A stretch of DNA of 64,000 nt from assembly GCA_027574665.1 (NCBI GenBank), contig CM050656.1, positions 9,065,501 through 9,129,500 of the forward strand, in the 5' to 3' direction. Of this stretch, positions 34,668 to 47,100 are shown in pieces. The translations under genes were made by a program, and so were the position numbers. The notes under the pieces are model-generated. The model saw only the letters and a list, made by a program, of their open reading frames with translations, had not been told where the DNA came from and ran no database searches. The DNA is from Rhynochetos jubatus. Taxonomy: Eukaryota; Chordata; Aves; Eurypygiformes; Rhynochetidae. The first letter of the stretch is position 1. Each line of letters starts with the position of its first letter.

Positions 34668-37311
34668 GGGAGCCATGTCGGTGCAGTGTCGTGCTCTTCT
34701 TGGCAGGCCTTTGCAATGCCAATTATCCCTGGAGCTGTGGGCTTTCTGGTTCTCCAGACCCTAACCCTAACCCTAACCCTAGAAGTTGCCGACCGCGGTT
34801 TCCGGCCACGCCCCCCCCGCGTTCTGGCTAGGAAAGCTGGGGAGGGAGCCATGTCGGTGCAGTGTCGTGCTCCTCTTGGCAGGCCTTTGCAATGCCAATT
34901 ATCCCTGGAGCTGTGGGCTTTCTGGTTCTCCAGACGCTAACCCTAACCCTAACCCTAGAAGTTGCCGACGGCGGTTTCCGGCCACGCCCCCCCCGCGTTC
35001 TGGCTAGGAAAGCTGGGGAGGGAGCCATGTCGGTGCAGTGTCGTGCTCCTCTTGGCAGGCCTTTGCAATGCCAATTATCCCTGGAGCTGTGGGCTTTCTG
35101 TTTCTCCAGACCCTAACCCTAACCCTAACCCTAGAAGTTGCCGACCGCGGTTTCCGGCCACGCCCCCCCCGCGTTCTGGCTAGGAAAGCTGGGGAGGGAG
35201 CCATGTCGGTGCAGTGTCGTGCTCCTCTTGGCAGGCCTTTGCAATGCCAATTATCCCTGGAGCTGTGGGCTTTCTGGTTCTCCAGACGCTAACCCTAACC
35301 CTAACCCTAGAAGTTGCCGACCGCGGTTTCCGGCCACGCCCCCCCCCGGGTTCTGGCTAGGAAAGCTGGGGAGGGAGCCATGTCGGTGCAGTGTCGTGCT
35401 CCTCTTGGCAGGCCTTTGCAATGCCAATTGTCCCTGGAGCTGTGGGGTTTCTGGTTCTCCAGACCCTAACCCTAACCCTAACCCTAGAAGTTGCCGACCG
35501 CGGTTTCCGGCCACGCCCCCCCCGCGTTCTGGCTAGGAAAGCTGGGGAGGGAGCCATGTCGGTGCAGTGTCGTGCTCCTCTTGGCAGGCCTTTGCAATGC
35601 CAATTATCCCTGGAGCTGTGGGCTTTCTGGTTCTCCAGACCCTAACCCTAACCCTAACCCTAGAAGTTGCCGACCGCGGTTTCCGGCCACGCCCCCCCCG
35701 CGTTCTGGCTAGGAAAGCTGGGGAGGGAGCCATGTCGGTGCAGTGTCGTGCTCCTCTTGGCAGGCCTTTGCAATGCCAATTATCCCTGGAGCTGTGGGCT
35801 TTCTGGTTCTCCAGACCCTAACCCTAACCCTAACCCTAGAAATTGCCGACCGCGGTTTCCGGCCACCCCCCCCCCGGGTTCTAGCCGGGAAAGCTGGGGA
35901 GGGAGCCATGTTGGTGCAGTGTCGTGCTCCTCTTGGCAGGCCTTTGCAATCCCAATTATCCCTGGAGCTGTGGGCTTTCTGGTTCTCCAGACCCTAACCC
36001 TAACCCTAACCCTAGAAGTTGCCGACCGCGGTTTCCGGCCACGCCCCCCGTTGGTTCTGGCTAGGAAAGCTGGGGAGGGAGCCATGTCGGTGCAGTGTCG
36101 TGCTCCTCTTGGCAGGCCTTTGCAATGCCAATTATCCCTGGAGCTGTGGGCTTTCTGGTTCTCCAGACCCTAACCCTAACCCTAACCCTAGAAGTTGCCG
36201 ACGGCGGTTTCCGGCCACGCCCCCCCCGCGTTCTGGCTAGGAAAGCTGGGGAGGGAGCCATGTTGGTGCAGTGTCGTGCTCCTCTTGGCAGGCCTTTGCA
36301 ATGCCAATTATCCCTGGAGCTGTGGGCTTTCTGGTTCTCCAGACCCTAACCCTAACCCTAACCCTAGAAGTTGCCGAACGCGGTTTCCGGCCACGCCCCC
36401 CCCCGCGTTCTGGCTAGGAAAGCTGGGGAGGGAGCCATGTCGGTGCAGTGTCGTGCTCCTCTTGGCAGGCCTTTGCAATGCCAATTATCCCTGGAGCTGT
36501 GGGCTTTCTGGTTCTCCAGACCCTAACCCTAACCCTAACCCTAGAAGTTGCCGACCGCGGTTTCCGGCCACGCCCCCCCCGGGTTCTGGCTAGGAAAGCT
36601 GGGGAGGGAGCCATGTCGGTGCAGTGTCGTGCTCCTCTTGGCAGGCCTTTGCAATGCCAATTATCCCTGGAGCTGTGGGCTTTCTGGTTCTCCAGACCCT
36701 AACCCTAACCCTAACCCTAGAAGTTGCCGACCGCGGTTTCCGGCCACGCCCCCCCCGCGTTCTGGCTAGGAAAGCTGGGGAGGGAGCCATGTCGGTGCAG
36801 TGTCGTGCTCCTCTTGGCAGGCCTTTGCAATGCCAATTATCCCTGGAGCTGTGGGCTTTCTGGTTCTCCAGACCCTAACCCTAACCCTAACCCTAGAAGT
36901 TGCCGACCGTGGTTTCCGGCCACGCCCCCCCCCGCGTTCTGGCTAGGAAAGCTGGGGAGGGAGCCATGTCGGTGCAGTGTCGTGCTCCTCTTGGCAGGCC
37001 TTTGCAATGCCAATTATCCCTGGAGCTGTGGGCTTTCTGGTTCTCCAGACCCTAACCCTAACCCTAACCCTAGAAGTTGCCGACCGCGGTTTCCGGCCAC
37101 GCCCCCCCCGCGTTCTGGCTAGGAAAGCTGGGGAGGGAGCCATGTCGGTGCAGTGTCGTGCTCCTCTTGGCAGGCCTTTGCAATCCCAATTATCCCTGGA
37201 GCTGTGGGCTTTCTGGTTCTCCAGACCCTAACCCTAACCCTAACCCTAGAAGTTGCCGACCGTGGTTTCCGGCCACGCCCCCCCCCGCGTTCTGGCTAGG
37301 AAAGCTGGGGA

Positions 37312-39590
37312 GGGAGCCATGTCGGTGCAGTGTCGTGCTCCTCTTGGCAGGCCTTTGCAATGCCAATTATCCCTGGAGCTGTGGGCTTTCTGGTTCTCCA
37401 GACGCTAACCCTAACCCTAACCCTAGAAGTTGCCGACGGCGGTTTCCGGCCACGCCCCCCCCGCGTTCTGGCTAGGAAAGCTGGGGAGAGAGCCATGTCG
37501 GTGCAGTGTCGTGCTCCTCTTGGCAGGCCTTTGCAATGCCAATTATCCCTGGAGCTGTGGGCTTTCTGGTTCTCCAGACCCTAACCCTAACCCTAACCCT
37601 AGAAGTTGCCGACCGCGGTTTCCGGCCACGCCCCCCCAGCGTTCTGGCTAGGAAAGCTGGGGAGGGAGCCATGTCGGTGCAGTGTCGTGCTCCTCTTGGC
37701 AGGCCTTTGCAATGCCAATTATCCCTGGAGCTGTGGGCTTTCTGGTTCTCCAGACCCTAACCCTAACCCTAACCCTAGAAGTTGCCGACCGCGCTTTCCG
37801 GCCACGCCCCCCCCGCGTTCTGGCTAGGAAAGCTGGGGAGGGAGCCATGTCGGTGCAGTGTCGTGCTCCTCTTGGCAGGCCTTTGCAATGCCAATTATCC
37901 CTGGAGCTGTGGGCTTTCTGGTTCTCCAGACCCTAACCCTAACCCTAACCGTAGAAGTTGCCGACCGTGGTTTCCGGCCACGCCCCCCGTGGGTTCTGGC
38001 TAGGAAAGCTGGGGAGGGAGCCATGTCGGTGCAGTGTCGTGCTCCTCTTGGCAGGCCTTTGCAATCCCAATTATCCCTGGAGCTGTGGGCTTTCTGGTTC
38101 TCCAGACGCTAACCCTAACCCTAACCCTAGAAGTTGCCGACCGCGGTTTCCGGCCACGCCCCCCCCGCGTTCTGGCTAGGAAAGCTGGGGAGGGAGCCAT
38201 GTTGGTGCAGTGTCGTGCTCCTCTTGGCAGGCCTTTGCAATGCCAATTATCCCTGGAGCTGTGGGCTTTCTGGTTCTCCAGACCCTAACCCTAACGCTAA
38301 CCCTAGAAGTTGCCGACCGCGGTTTCCGGCCACGCCCCCCCCCGCGTTCTGGCTAGGAAAGCTGGGGAGGGAGCCATGTCGGTGCAGTGTCGTGCTCCTC
38401 TTGGCAGGCCTTTGCAATCCCAATTATCCCTGGAGCTGTGGGCTTTCTGGTTCTCCAGACGCTAACCCTAACCCTAACCCTAGAAGTTGCCGACCGCGGT
38501 TTCCGGCCACGCCCCCCCCGCGTTCTGGCTAGGAAAGCTGGGGAGGGAGCCATGTTGGTGCAGTGTCGTGCTCCTCTTGGCAGGCCTTTGCAATGCCAAT
38601 TATCCCTGGAGCTGTGGGCTTTCTGGTTCTCCAGACCCTAACCCTAACGCTAACCCTAGAAGTTGCCGACCGCGGTTTCCGGCCACGCCCCCCCCCGCGT
38701 TCTGGCTAGGAAAGCTGGGGAGGGAGCCATGTTGGTGCAGTGTCGTGCTCCTCTTGGCAGGCCTTTGCAATGCCAATTATCCCTGGAGCTGTGGGCTTTC
38801 TGGTTCTCCAGACGCTAACCCTAACCCTAACCCTAGAAGTTGCCGACCGCGGTTTCCGGCCACGCCCCCCCCGCGTTCTGGCTAGGAAAGCTGGGGAGGG
38901 AGCCATGTCGGTGCAGTGTCGTGCTCCTCTTGGCAGGCCTTTGCAATGCCAATTATCCCTGGAGCTGTGGGCTTTCTGGTTCTCCAGACCCTAACCCTAA
39001 CCCTAACCCTAGAAGTTGCCGACCGCGGTTTCCGGCCACGCCCCCCCCGCGTTCTGGCTTGGAAAGCTGGGGAGGGAGCCATGTCGGTGCAGTGTCGTGC
39101 TCCTCTTGGCAGGCCTTTGCAATGCCAATTGTCCCTGGAGCTGTGGGGTTTCTGGTTCTCCAGACCCTAACCCTAACCCTAACCCTAGAAGTTGCCGACC
39201 GCGGTTTCCGGCCACGCCCCCCCCGGGTTCTGGCTAGGAAAGCTGGGGAGGGAGCCATGTCGGTGCAGTGTCGTGCTCCTCTTGGCAGGCCTTTGCAATG
39301 CCAATTATCCCTGGAGCTGTGGGCTTTCTGGTTCTCCAGACCCTAACCCTAACCCTAACCCTAGAAGTTGCCGACCGCGGTTTCCGGCCACGCCCCCCCC
39401 GGGTTCTGGCTAGGAAAGCTGGGGAGGGAGCCATGTCGGTGCAGTGTCGTGCTCCTCTTGGCAGGCCTTTGCAATGCCAATTATCCCTGGAGCTGTGGGC
39501 TTTCTGGTTCTCCAGACCCTAACCCTAACCCTAACCCTAGAAGTTGCCGACCGCGGTTTCCGGCCACGCCCCCCCCGCGTTCTGGCTAGG
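37312..39590 (+). repeat. 17-monomer-spaced (2,997-bp) duplicated block, copy A
   Basis: The markers in order are: CGCTAA tract with GACGGCGG and GAGAGCC; CCCCCCAGCG; GACCGCGCTT; CCGTAG with CCGTGGTTT and CCGTGGG; CAATCCC with CGCTAA; two dimers with CATGTTGGTGC and CCCTAACGCTAACCC; GGCTTGG; and CCAATTGTCC with GTGGGGTTTC. The whole series reappears at +2,997 bp. Inside it, the CATGTTGG/AACGCTAACC pair is repeated at 353 bp, a nested dimer duplication. Confidence 0.85.
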
Positions 39591-40308
39591 AAATCTGGGG
39601 AGAGAGCCATGTCGGTGCAGTGTCGTGCTCCTCTTGGCAGGCCTTTGCAATGCCAATTATCCCTGGAGCTGTGGGCTTTCTGGTTCTCCAGACCCTAACC
39701 CTAACCCTAAACCTAGAAGTTGCCGACCGCGGTTTCCGGCCACGCCCCCCCCGCGTTCTGGCTAGGAAAGCTGGGGAGAGAGCCATGTCGGTGCAGTGTC
39801 GTGCTCCTCTTGGCAGGCCTTTGCCATCCCAATTATCCCTGGAGCTGTGGGCTTTCTGGTTCTCCAGACCCTAACCCTAACCCTAACCCTAGAAGTTGCC
39901 GACCGCGCTTTCCGGCCACGCCCCCCCCCGCATTCTGGCTAGGAAAGCTGGGGAGGGAGCCATGTCGGTGCAGTGTCGTGCTCCTCTTGGCAGGCCTTTG
40001 CAATGCCAATTATCCCTGGAGCTGTGGGCTTTCTGGTTCTCCAGACCCTAACCCTAACCCTAACCCTAGAAGTTGCCGACCGCGGTTTCCGGCCACGCCC
40101 CCCCCGCGTTCTGGCTAGGAAAGCTGGGGAGGGAGCCATGTCGGTGCAGTGTCGTGCTCCTCTTGGCAGGCCTTTGCAATGCCAATTATCCCTGGAGCTG
40201 TGGGCTTTCTGGTTCTCCAGACCCTAACCCTAACCCTAACCCTAGAAGTTGCCGACCGTGGTTTCCGGCCACGCCCCCCCCCCGCGTTCTGGCTAGGAAA
40301 GCTGGGGA

Positions 40309-42587
40309 GGGAGCCATGTCGGTGCAGTGTCGTGCTCCTCTTGGCAGGCCTTTGCAATGCCAATTATCCCTGGAGCTGTGGGCTTTCTGGTTCTCCAGAC
40401 GCTAACCCTAACCCTAACCCTAGAAGTTGCCGACGGCGGTTTCCGGCCACGCCCCCCCCGCGTTCTGGCTAGGAAAGCTGGGGAGAGAGCCATGTCGGTG
40501 CAGTGTCGTGCTCCTCTTGGCAGGCCTTTGCAATGCCAATTATCCCTGGAGCTGTGGGCTTTCTGGTTCTCCAGACCCTAACCCTAACCCTAACCCTAGA
40601 AGTTGCCGACCGCGGTTTCCGGCCACGCCCCCCCAGCGTTCTGGCTAGGAAAGCTGGGGAGGGAGCCATGTCGGTGCAGTGTCGTGCTCCTCTTGGCAGG
40701 CCTTTGCAATGCCAATTATCCCTGGAGCTGTGGGCTTTCTGGTTCTCCAGACCCTAACCCTAACCCTAACCCTAGAAGTTGCCGACCGCGCTTTCCGGCC
40801 ACGCCCCCCCCGCGTTCTGGCTAGGAAAGCTGGGGAGGGAGCCATGTCGGTGCAGTGTCGTGCTCCTCTTGGCAGGCCTTTGCAATGCCAATTATCCCTG
40901 GAGCTGTGGGCTTTCTGGTTCTCCAGACCCTAACCCTAACCCTAACCGTAGAAGTTGCCGACCGTGGTTTCCGGCCACGCCCCCCGTGGGTTCTGGCTAG
41001 GAAAGCTGGGGAGGGAGCCATGTCGGTGCAGTGTCGTGCTCCTCTTGGCAGGCCTTTGCAATCCCAATTATCCCTGGAGCTGTGGGCTTTCTGGTTCTCC
41101 AGACGCTAACCCTAACCCTAACCCTAGAAGTTGCCGACCGCGGTTTCCGGCCACGCCCCCCCCGCGTTCTGGCTAGGAAAGCTGGGGAGGGAGCCATGTT
41201 GGTGCAGTGTCGTGCTCCTCTTGGCAGGCCTTTGCAATGCCAATTATCCCTGGAGCTGTGGGCTTTCTGGTTCTCCAGACCCTAACCCTAACGCTAACCC
41301 TAGAAGTTGCCGACCGCGGTTTCCGGCCACGCCCCCCCCCGCGTTCTGGCTAGGAAAGCTGGGGAGGGAGCCATGTCGGTGCAGTGTCGTGCTCCTCTTG
41401 GCAGGCCTTTGCAATCCCAATTATCCCTGGAGCTGTGGGCTTTCTGGTTCTCCAGACGCTAACCCTAACCCTAACCCTAGAAGTTGCCGACCGCGGTTTC
41501 CGGCCACGCCCCCCCCGCGTTCTGGCTAGGAAAGCTGGGGAGGGAGCCATGTTGGTGCAGTGTCGTGCTCCTCTTGGCAGGCCTTTGCAATGCCAATTAT
41601 CCCTGGAGCTGTGGGCTTTCTGGTTCTCCAGACCCTAACCCTAACGCTAACCCTAGAAGTTGCCGACCGCGGTTTCCGGCCACGCCCCCCCCCGCGTTCT
41701 GGCTAGGAAAGCTGGGGAGGGAGCCATGTTGGTGCAGTGTCGTGCTCCTCTTGGCAGGCCTTTGCAATGCCAATTATCCCTGGAGCTGTGGGCTTTCTGG
41801 TTCTCCAGACGCTAACCCTAACCCTAACCCTAGAAGTTGCCGACCGCGGTTTCCGGCCACGCCCCCCCCGCGTTCTGGCTAGGAAAGCTGGGGAGGGAGC
41901 CATGTCGGTGCAGTGTCGTGCTCCTCTTGGCAGGCCTTTGCAATGCCAATTATCCCTGGAGCTGTGGGCTTTCTGGTTCTCCAGACCCTAACCCTAACCC
42001 TAACCCTAGAAGTTGCCGACCGCGGTTTCCGGCCACGCCCCCCCCGCGTTCTGGCTTGGAAAGCTGGGGAGGGAGCCATGTCGGTGCAGTGTCGTGCTCC
42101 TCTTGGCAGGCCTTTGCAATGCCAATTGTCCCTGGAGCTGTGGGGTTTCTGGTTCTCCAGACCCTAACCCTAACCCTAACCCTAGAAGTTGCCGACCGCG
42201 GTTTCCGGCCACGCCCCCCCCGGGTTCTGGCTAGGAAAGCTGGGGAGGGAGCCATGTCGGTGCAGTGTCGTGCTCCTCTTGGCAGGCCTTTGCAATGCCA
42301 ATTATCCCTGGAGCTGTGGGCTTTCTGGTTCTCCAGACCCTAACCCTAACCCTAACCCTAGAAGTTGCCGACCGCGGTTTCCGGCCACGCCCCCCCCGGG
42401 TTCTGGCTAGGAAAGCTGGGGAGGGAGCCATGTCGGTGCAGTGTCGTGCTCCTCTTGGCAGGCCTTTGCAATGCCAATTATCCCTGGAGCTGTGGGCTTT
42501 CTGGTTCTCCAGACCCTAACCCTAACCCTAACCCTAGAAGTTGCCGACCGCGGTTTCCGGCCACGCCCCCCCCGCGTTCTGGCTAGG
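40309..42587 (+). repeat. 17-monomer-spaced (2,997-bp) duplicated block, copy B
   Basis: The ordered markers are the same as in 37,312-39,590 at a constant offset. The two copies diverge just after their right ends. There, copy A is followed by GGAAATCTGG/GAGAGCC and AAACCTAG units, and copy B by CAATCCC, CCGTGG and 9-C units. The four-monomer gap between the copies (39.6-40.3 kb) is partly echoed at 42.95-43.13 kb. Confidence 0.85.
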
Positions 42588-43293
42588 AAAGCTGGGGAGG
42601 GAGCCATGTCGGTGCAGTGTCGTGCTCCTCTTGGCAGGCCTTTGCAATCCCAATTATCCCTGGAGCTGTGGGCTTTCTGGTTCTCCAGACCCTAACCCTA
42701 ACCCTAACCCTAGAAGTTGCCGACCGTGGTTTCCGGCCACGCCCCCCCCCGCGTTCTGGCTAGGAAAGCTGGGGAGGGAGCCATGTCGGTGCAGTGTCGT
42801 GCTCCTCTTGGCAGGCCTTTGCAATGCCAATTATCCCTGGAGCTGTGGGCTTTCTGGTTCTCCAGACGCTAACCCTAACCCTAACCCTAGAAGTTGCCGA
42901 CCGCGGTTTCCGGCCACGCCCCCCCCCGCGTTCTGGCTAGGAAATCTGGGGAGAGAGCCATGTCGGTGCAGTGTCGTGCTCCTCTTGGCAGGCCTTTGCC
43001 ATCCCAATTATCCCTGGAGCTGTGGGCTTTCTGGTTCTCCAGACCCTAACCCTAACCCTAACCCTAGAAGTTGCCGACCGCGCTTTCCGGCCACGCCCCC
43101 CCCCGCATTCTGGCTAGGAAAGCTGGGGAGGGAGCCATGTCGGTGCAGTGTCGTGCTCCTCTTGGCAGGCCTTTGCAATGCCAATTATCCCTGGAGCTGT
43201 GGGCTTTCTGGTTCTCCAGACCCTAACCCTAACCCTAACCCTAGAAGTTGCCGACCGCGGTTTCCGGCCACGCCCCCCGTGGGTTCTGGCTAG
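42541..43293 (+). repeat. Run of 177-bp monomers (accidental 250-codon open frame)
   Basis: Consecutive units here have 9 C and are 177 bp, a multiple of three. One frame therefore stays open for 753 bp, the longest open frame in the window. Elsewhere, 176-bp units shift frame at each boundary and stop within about one and a half units. The translated product would be the satellite in one frame, with no domain, signal or codon-use signature. It is recorded as a repeat property and not as a gene. Confidence 0.85.
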
Positions 43294-44186
43294 GAAAGCT
43301 GGGGAGGGAGCCATGTCGGTGCAGTGTCGTGCTCCTCTTGGCAGGCCTTTGCAATTCCAATTATCCCTGGAGCTGTGGGCTTTCTGGTTCTCCAGACCCT
43401 AACCCTAACCCTAACCCTAGAAATTGCCGACCGCGGTTTCCGGCCACGCCCCCCCCGGGTTCTAGCCGGGAAAGCTGGGGAGGGAGCCATGTCGGTGCAG
43501 TGTCGTGCTCCTCTTGGCAGGCCTTTGCAATGCCAATTATCCCTGGAGCTGTGGGCTTTCTGGTTCTCCAGACCCTAACCCTAACCCTAACCCTAGAAGT
43601 TGCCGTCCGCGGTTTCCGGCCACGCCCACCCCGCGTTCTGGCTAGGAAAGCTGGGGAGGGAGCCATGTCGGTGCAGTGTCGTGCTCCTCTTGGCAGGCCT
43701 TTGCAATGCCAATTGTCCCTGGAGCTGTGGGCTTTCTGGTTCTCCAGACCCTAACCCTAACCCTAACCCTAGAAGTTGCCGACCGCGGTTTCCGGCCACG
43801 CCCCCCCCGCGTTCTGGCTAGGAAAGCTGGGGAGGGAGCCATGTCGGTGCAGTGTCGTGCTCCTCTTGGCAGGCCTTTGCAATGCCAATTATCCCTGGAG
43901 CTGTGGGCTTTCTGGTTCTCCAGACGCTAACCCTAACCCTAACCCTAGAAGTTGCCGACCGCGGTTTCCGGCCACGCCCCCCCCCGCGTTCTGGCTAGGA
44001 AAGCTGGGGAGTGAGCCATGTCGGTGCAGTGTCGTGCTCCTCTTGGCAGGCCTTTGCAATGCCAATTATCCCTGGAGCTGTGGGCTTTCTGGTTCTCCAG
44101 ACCCTAACCCTAACCCTAACCCTAGAAGTTGCCGACCGCGGTTTCCGGCCACGCCCCCCCCGCGTTCTGGCTAGGAAAGCTGGGGA

Positions 44187-47100
44187 GGGAGCCATGTCGG
44201 TGCAGTGTCGTGCTCCTCTTGGCAGGCCTTTGCAATGCCAATTATCCCTGGAGCTGTGGGCTTTCTGGTTCTCCAGACGCTAACCCTAACCCTAACCCTA
44301 GAAGTTGCCGACCGTGGTTTCCGGCCACGCCCCCCCCGCGTTCTGGCTAGGAAAGCTGGGGAGGGAGCCATGTCGGTGCAGTGTCGTGCTCCTCTTGGCA
44401 GGCCTTTGCAATGCCAATTATCCCTGGAGCTGTGGGCTTTCTGGTTCTCCAGACGCTAACCCTAACCCTAACCCTAGAAGTTGCCGACCGCGGTTTCCGG
44501 CCACGCCCCCCCCGCGTTCTGGCTAGGAAAGCTTTGGAGGGAGCCATGTCGGTGCAGTGTCGTGCTCCTCTTGGCAGGCCTTTGCAATGCCAATTATCCC
44601 TGGAGCTGTGGGCTTTCTGGTTCTCCAGACCCTAACCCTAACCCTAACCCTAGAAGTTGCCGACCGCGGTTTCCGGCCACGCCCCCCCCCGCGTTCTGGC
44701 TAGGAAAGCTGGGGAGAGAGCCATGTCGGTGCAGTGTCGTGCTCCTCTTGGCAGGCCTTTGCAATGCCAATTATCCCTGGAGCTGTGGGCTTTCTGGTTC
44801 TCCAGACCCTAACCCTAACCCTAACCCTAGAAGTTGCCGACCGCGGTTTCCGGCCACGCCCCCCCCGCGTTCTGGCTAGGAAAGCTGGGGAGGGAGCCAT
44901 GTCGGTGCAGTGTCGTGCTCCTCTTGGCAGGCCTTTGCAATGCCAATTGTCCCTGGAGCTGTGGGCTTTCTGGTTCTCCAGACCCTAACCCTAACCCTAA
45001 CCCTAGAAGTTGCCGACCGCGGTTTCCGGCCACGCCCCCCCCGCGTTCTGGCTAGGAAAGCTGGGGAGGGAGCCATGTCGGTGCAGTGTCGTGCTCCTCT
45101 TGGCAGGCCTTTGCAATGCCAATTATCCCTGGAGCTGTGGGCTTTCTGGTTCTCCAGACCCTAACCCTAACCCTAACCCTAGAAGTTGCCGACCGCGGTT
45201 TCCGACCACGCCCCCCCCGCGTTCTGGCTAGGAAAGCTGGGGAGGGAGCCATGTCGGTGCAGTGTCGTGCTCCTCTTGGCAGGCCTTTGCAATGCCAATT
45301 ATCCCTGGAGCTGTGGGCTTTCTGGTTCTCCAGACCCTAACCCTAACCCTAACCCTAGAAGTTGCCGACCGCGGTTTCCGGCCACGCCCACCCCGCGTTC
45401 TGGCTAGGAAAGCTGGGGAGGGAGCCATGTTGGTGCAGTGTCGTGCTCCTCTTGGCAGGCCTTTGCAATGCCAATTGTCCCTGGAGCTGTGGGCTTTCTG
45501 GTTCTCCAGACCCTAACCCTAACCCTAACCCTAGAAGTTGCCGACCGCGGTTTCCGGCCACGCCCCCCCCGCGTTCTGGCTAGGAAAGCTGGGGAGGGAG
45601 CCATGTCGGTGCAGTGTCGTGCTCCTCTTGGCAGGCCTTTGCAATCCCAATTATCCCTGGAGCTGTGGGCTTTCTGGTTCTCCAGACGCTAACCCTAACC
45701 CTAAGCCTAGAAGTTGCCGACCGCGGTTTCCGGCCACGCCCCCCCCCGCGTTCTGGCTAGGAAAGCTGGGGAGTGAGCCATGTCGGTGCAGTGTCGTGCT
45801 CCTCTTGGCAGGCCTTTGCAATGCCAATTATCCCTGGAGCTGTGGGCTTTCTGGTTCTCCAGACCCTAACCCTAACCCTAACCCTAGAAGTTGCCGACCG
45901 CGGTTTCCGGCCACGCCCCCCCGCATTCTGGCTAGGAAAGCTGGGGAGGGAGCCATGTCGGTGCAGTGTCGTGCTCCTCTTGGCAGGCCTTTGCAATGCC
46001 AATTATCCCTGGAGCTGTGGGCTTTCTGGTTCTCCAGACGCTAACCCTAACCCTAACCCTAGAAGTTGCCGACCGCGGTTTCCGGCCACGCCCCCCCCGC
46101 GTTCTGGCTAGGAAAGCTTTGGAGGGAGCCATGTCGGTGCAGTGTCGTGCTCCTCTTGGCAGGCCTTTGCAATGCCAATTATCCCTGGAGCTGTGGGCTT
46201 TCTGGTTCTCCAGACCCTAACCCTAACCCTAACCCTAGAAGTTGCCGACCGCGGTTTCCGGCCACGCCCCCCCCGCGTTCTGGCTAGGAAAGCTGGGGAG
46301 GGAGCCATGTCGGTGCAGTGTCGTGCTCCTCTTGGCAGGCCTTTGCAATGCCAATTGTCCCTGGAGCTGTGGGCTTTCTGGTTCTCCAGACCCTAACCCT
46401 AACCCTAACCCTAGAAGTTGCCGACCGCGTTTTCCGGCCACGCCCCCCCCCGCGTTCTGGCTAGGAAAGCTGGGGAGGGAGCCATGTCGGTGCAGTGTCG
46501 TGCTCCTCTTGGCAGGCCTTTGCAATCCCAATTATCCCTGGAGCTGTGGGCTTTCTGGTTCTCCAGACGCTAACCCTAACCCTAACCCTAGAAGTTGCCG
46601 ACCGCGGTTTCCGGCCACGCCCCCCCCGCGTTCTGGCTAGGAAAGCTGGGGAGGGAGCCATGTCGGTGCAGTGTCGTGCTCCTCTTGGCAGGCCTTTGCA
46701 ATGCCAATTATCCCTGGAGCTGTGGGCTTTCTGGTTCTCCAGACCCTAACCCTAACCCTAACCCTAGAAGTTGCCGACCGCGGTTTCCAGACACGCCCCC
46801 CCCCGCGTTCTGGCTAGGAAAGCTGGGGAGAGAGCCATGTCGGTGCAGTGTCGTGCTCCTCTTGGCAGGCCTTTGCAATGCCAATTATCCCTGGAGCTGT
46901 GGGCTTTCTGGTTCTCCAGACCCTAACCCTAACCCTAACCCTAGAAGTTGCCGACCGCGGTTTCCGGCCACGCCCCCCCCGCGTTCTGGCTAGGAAAGCT
47001 GGGGAGGGAGCCATGTCGGTGCAGTGTCGTGCTCCTCTTGGCAGGCCTTTGCCATCCCAAATATCCCTGGAGCTGTGGGCTTTCTGGTTCTCCAGACCCT

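Noticed and set aside
42541..43293. 250-codon open reading frame, longest in the window
   Set aside because: It exists because a few 177-bp units keep one frame open. Its translation is the satellite itself, including the telomeric hexamers read as Asn-Pro. Similar open frames occur in several frames on both strands throughout, so there is no coding evidence.
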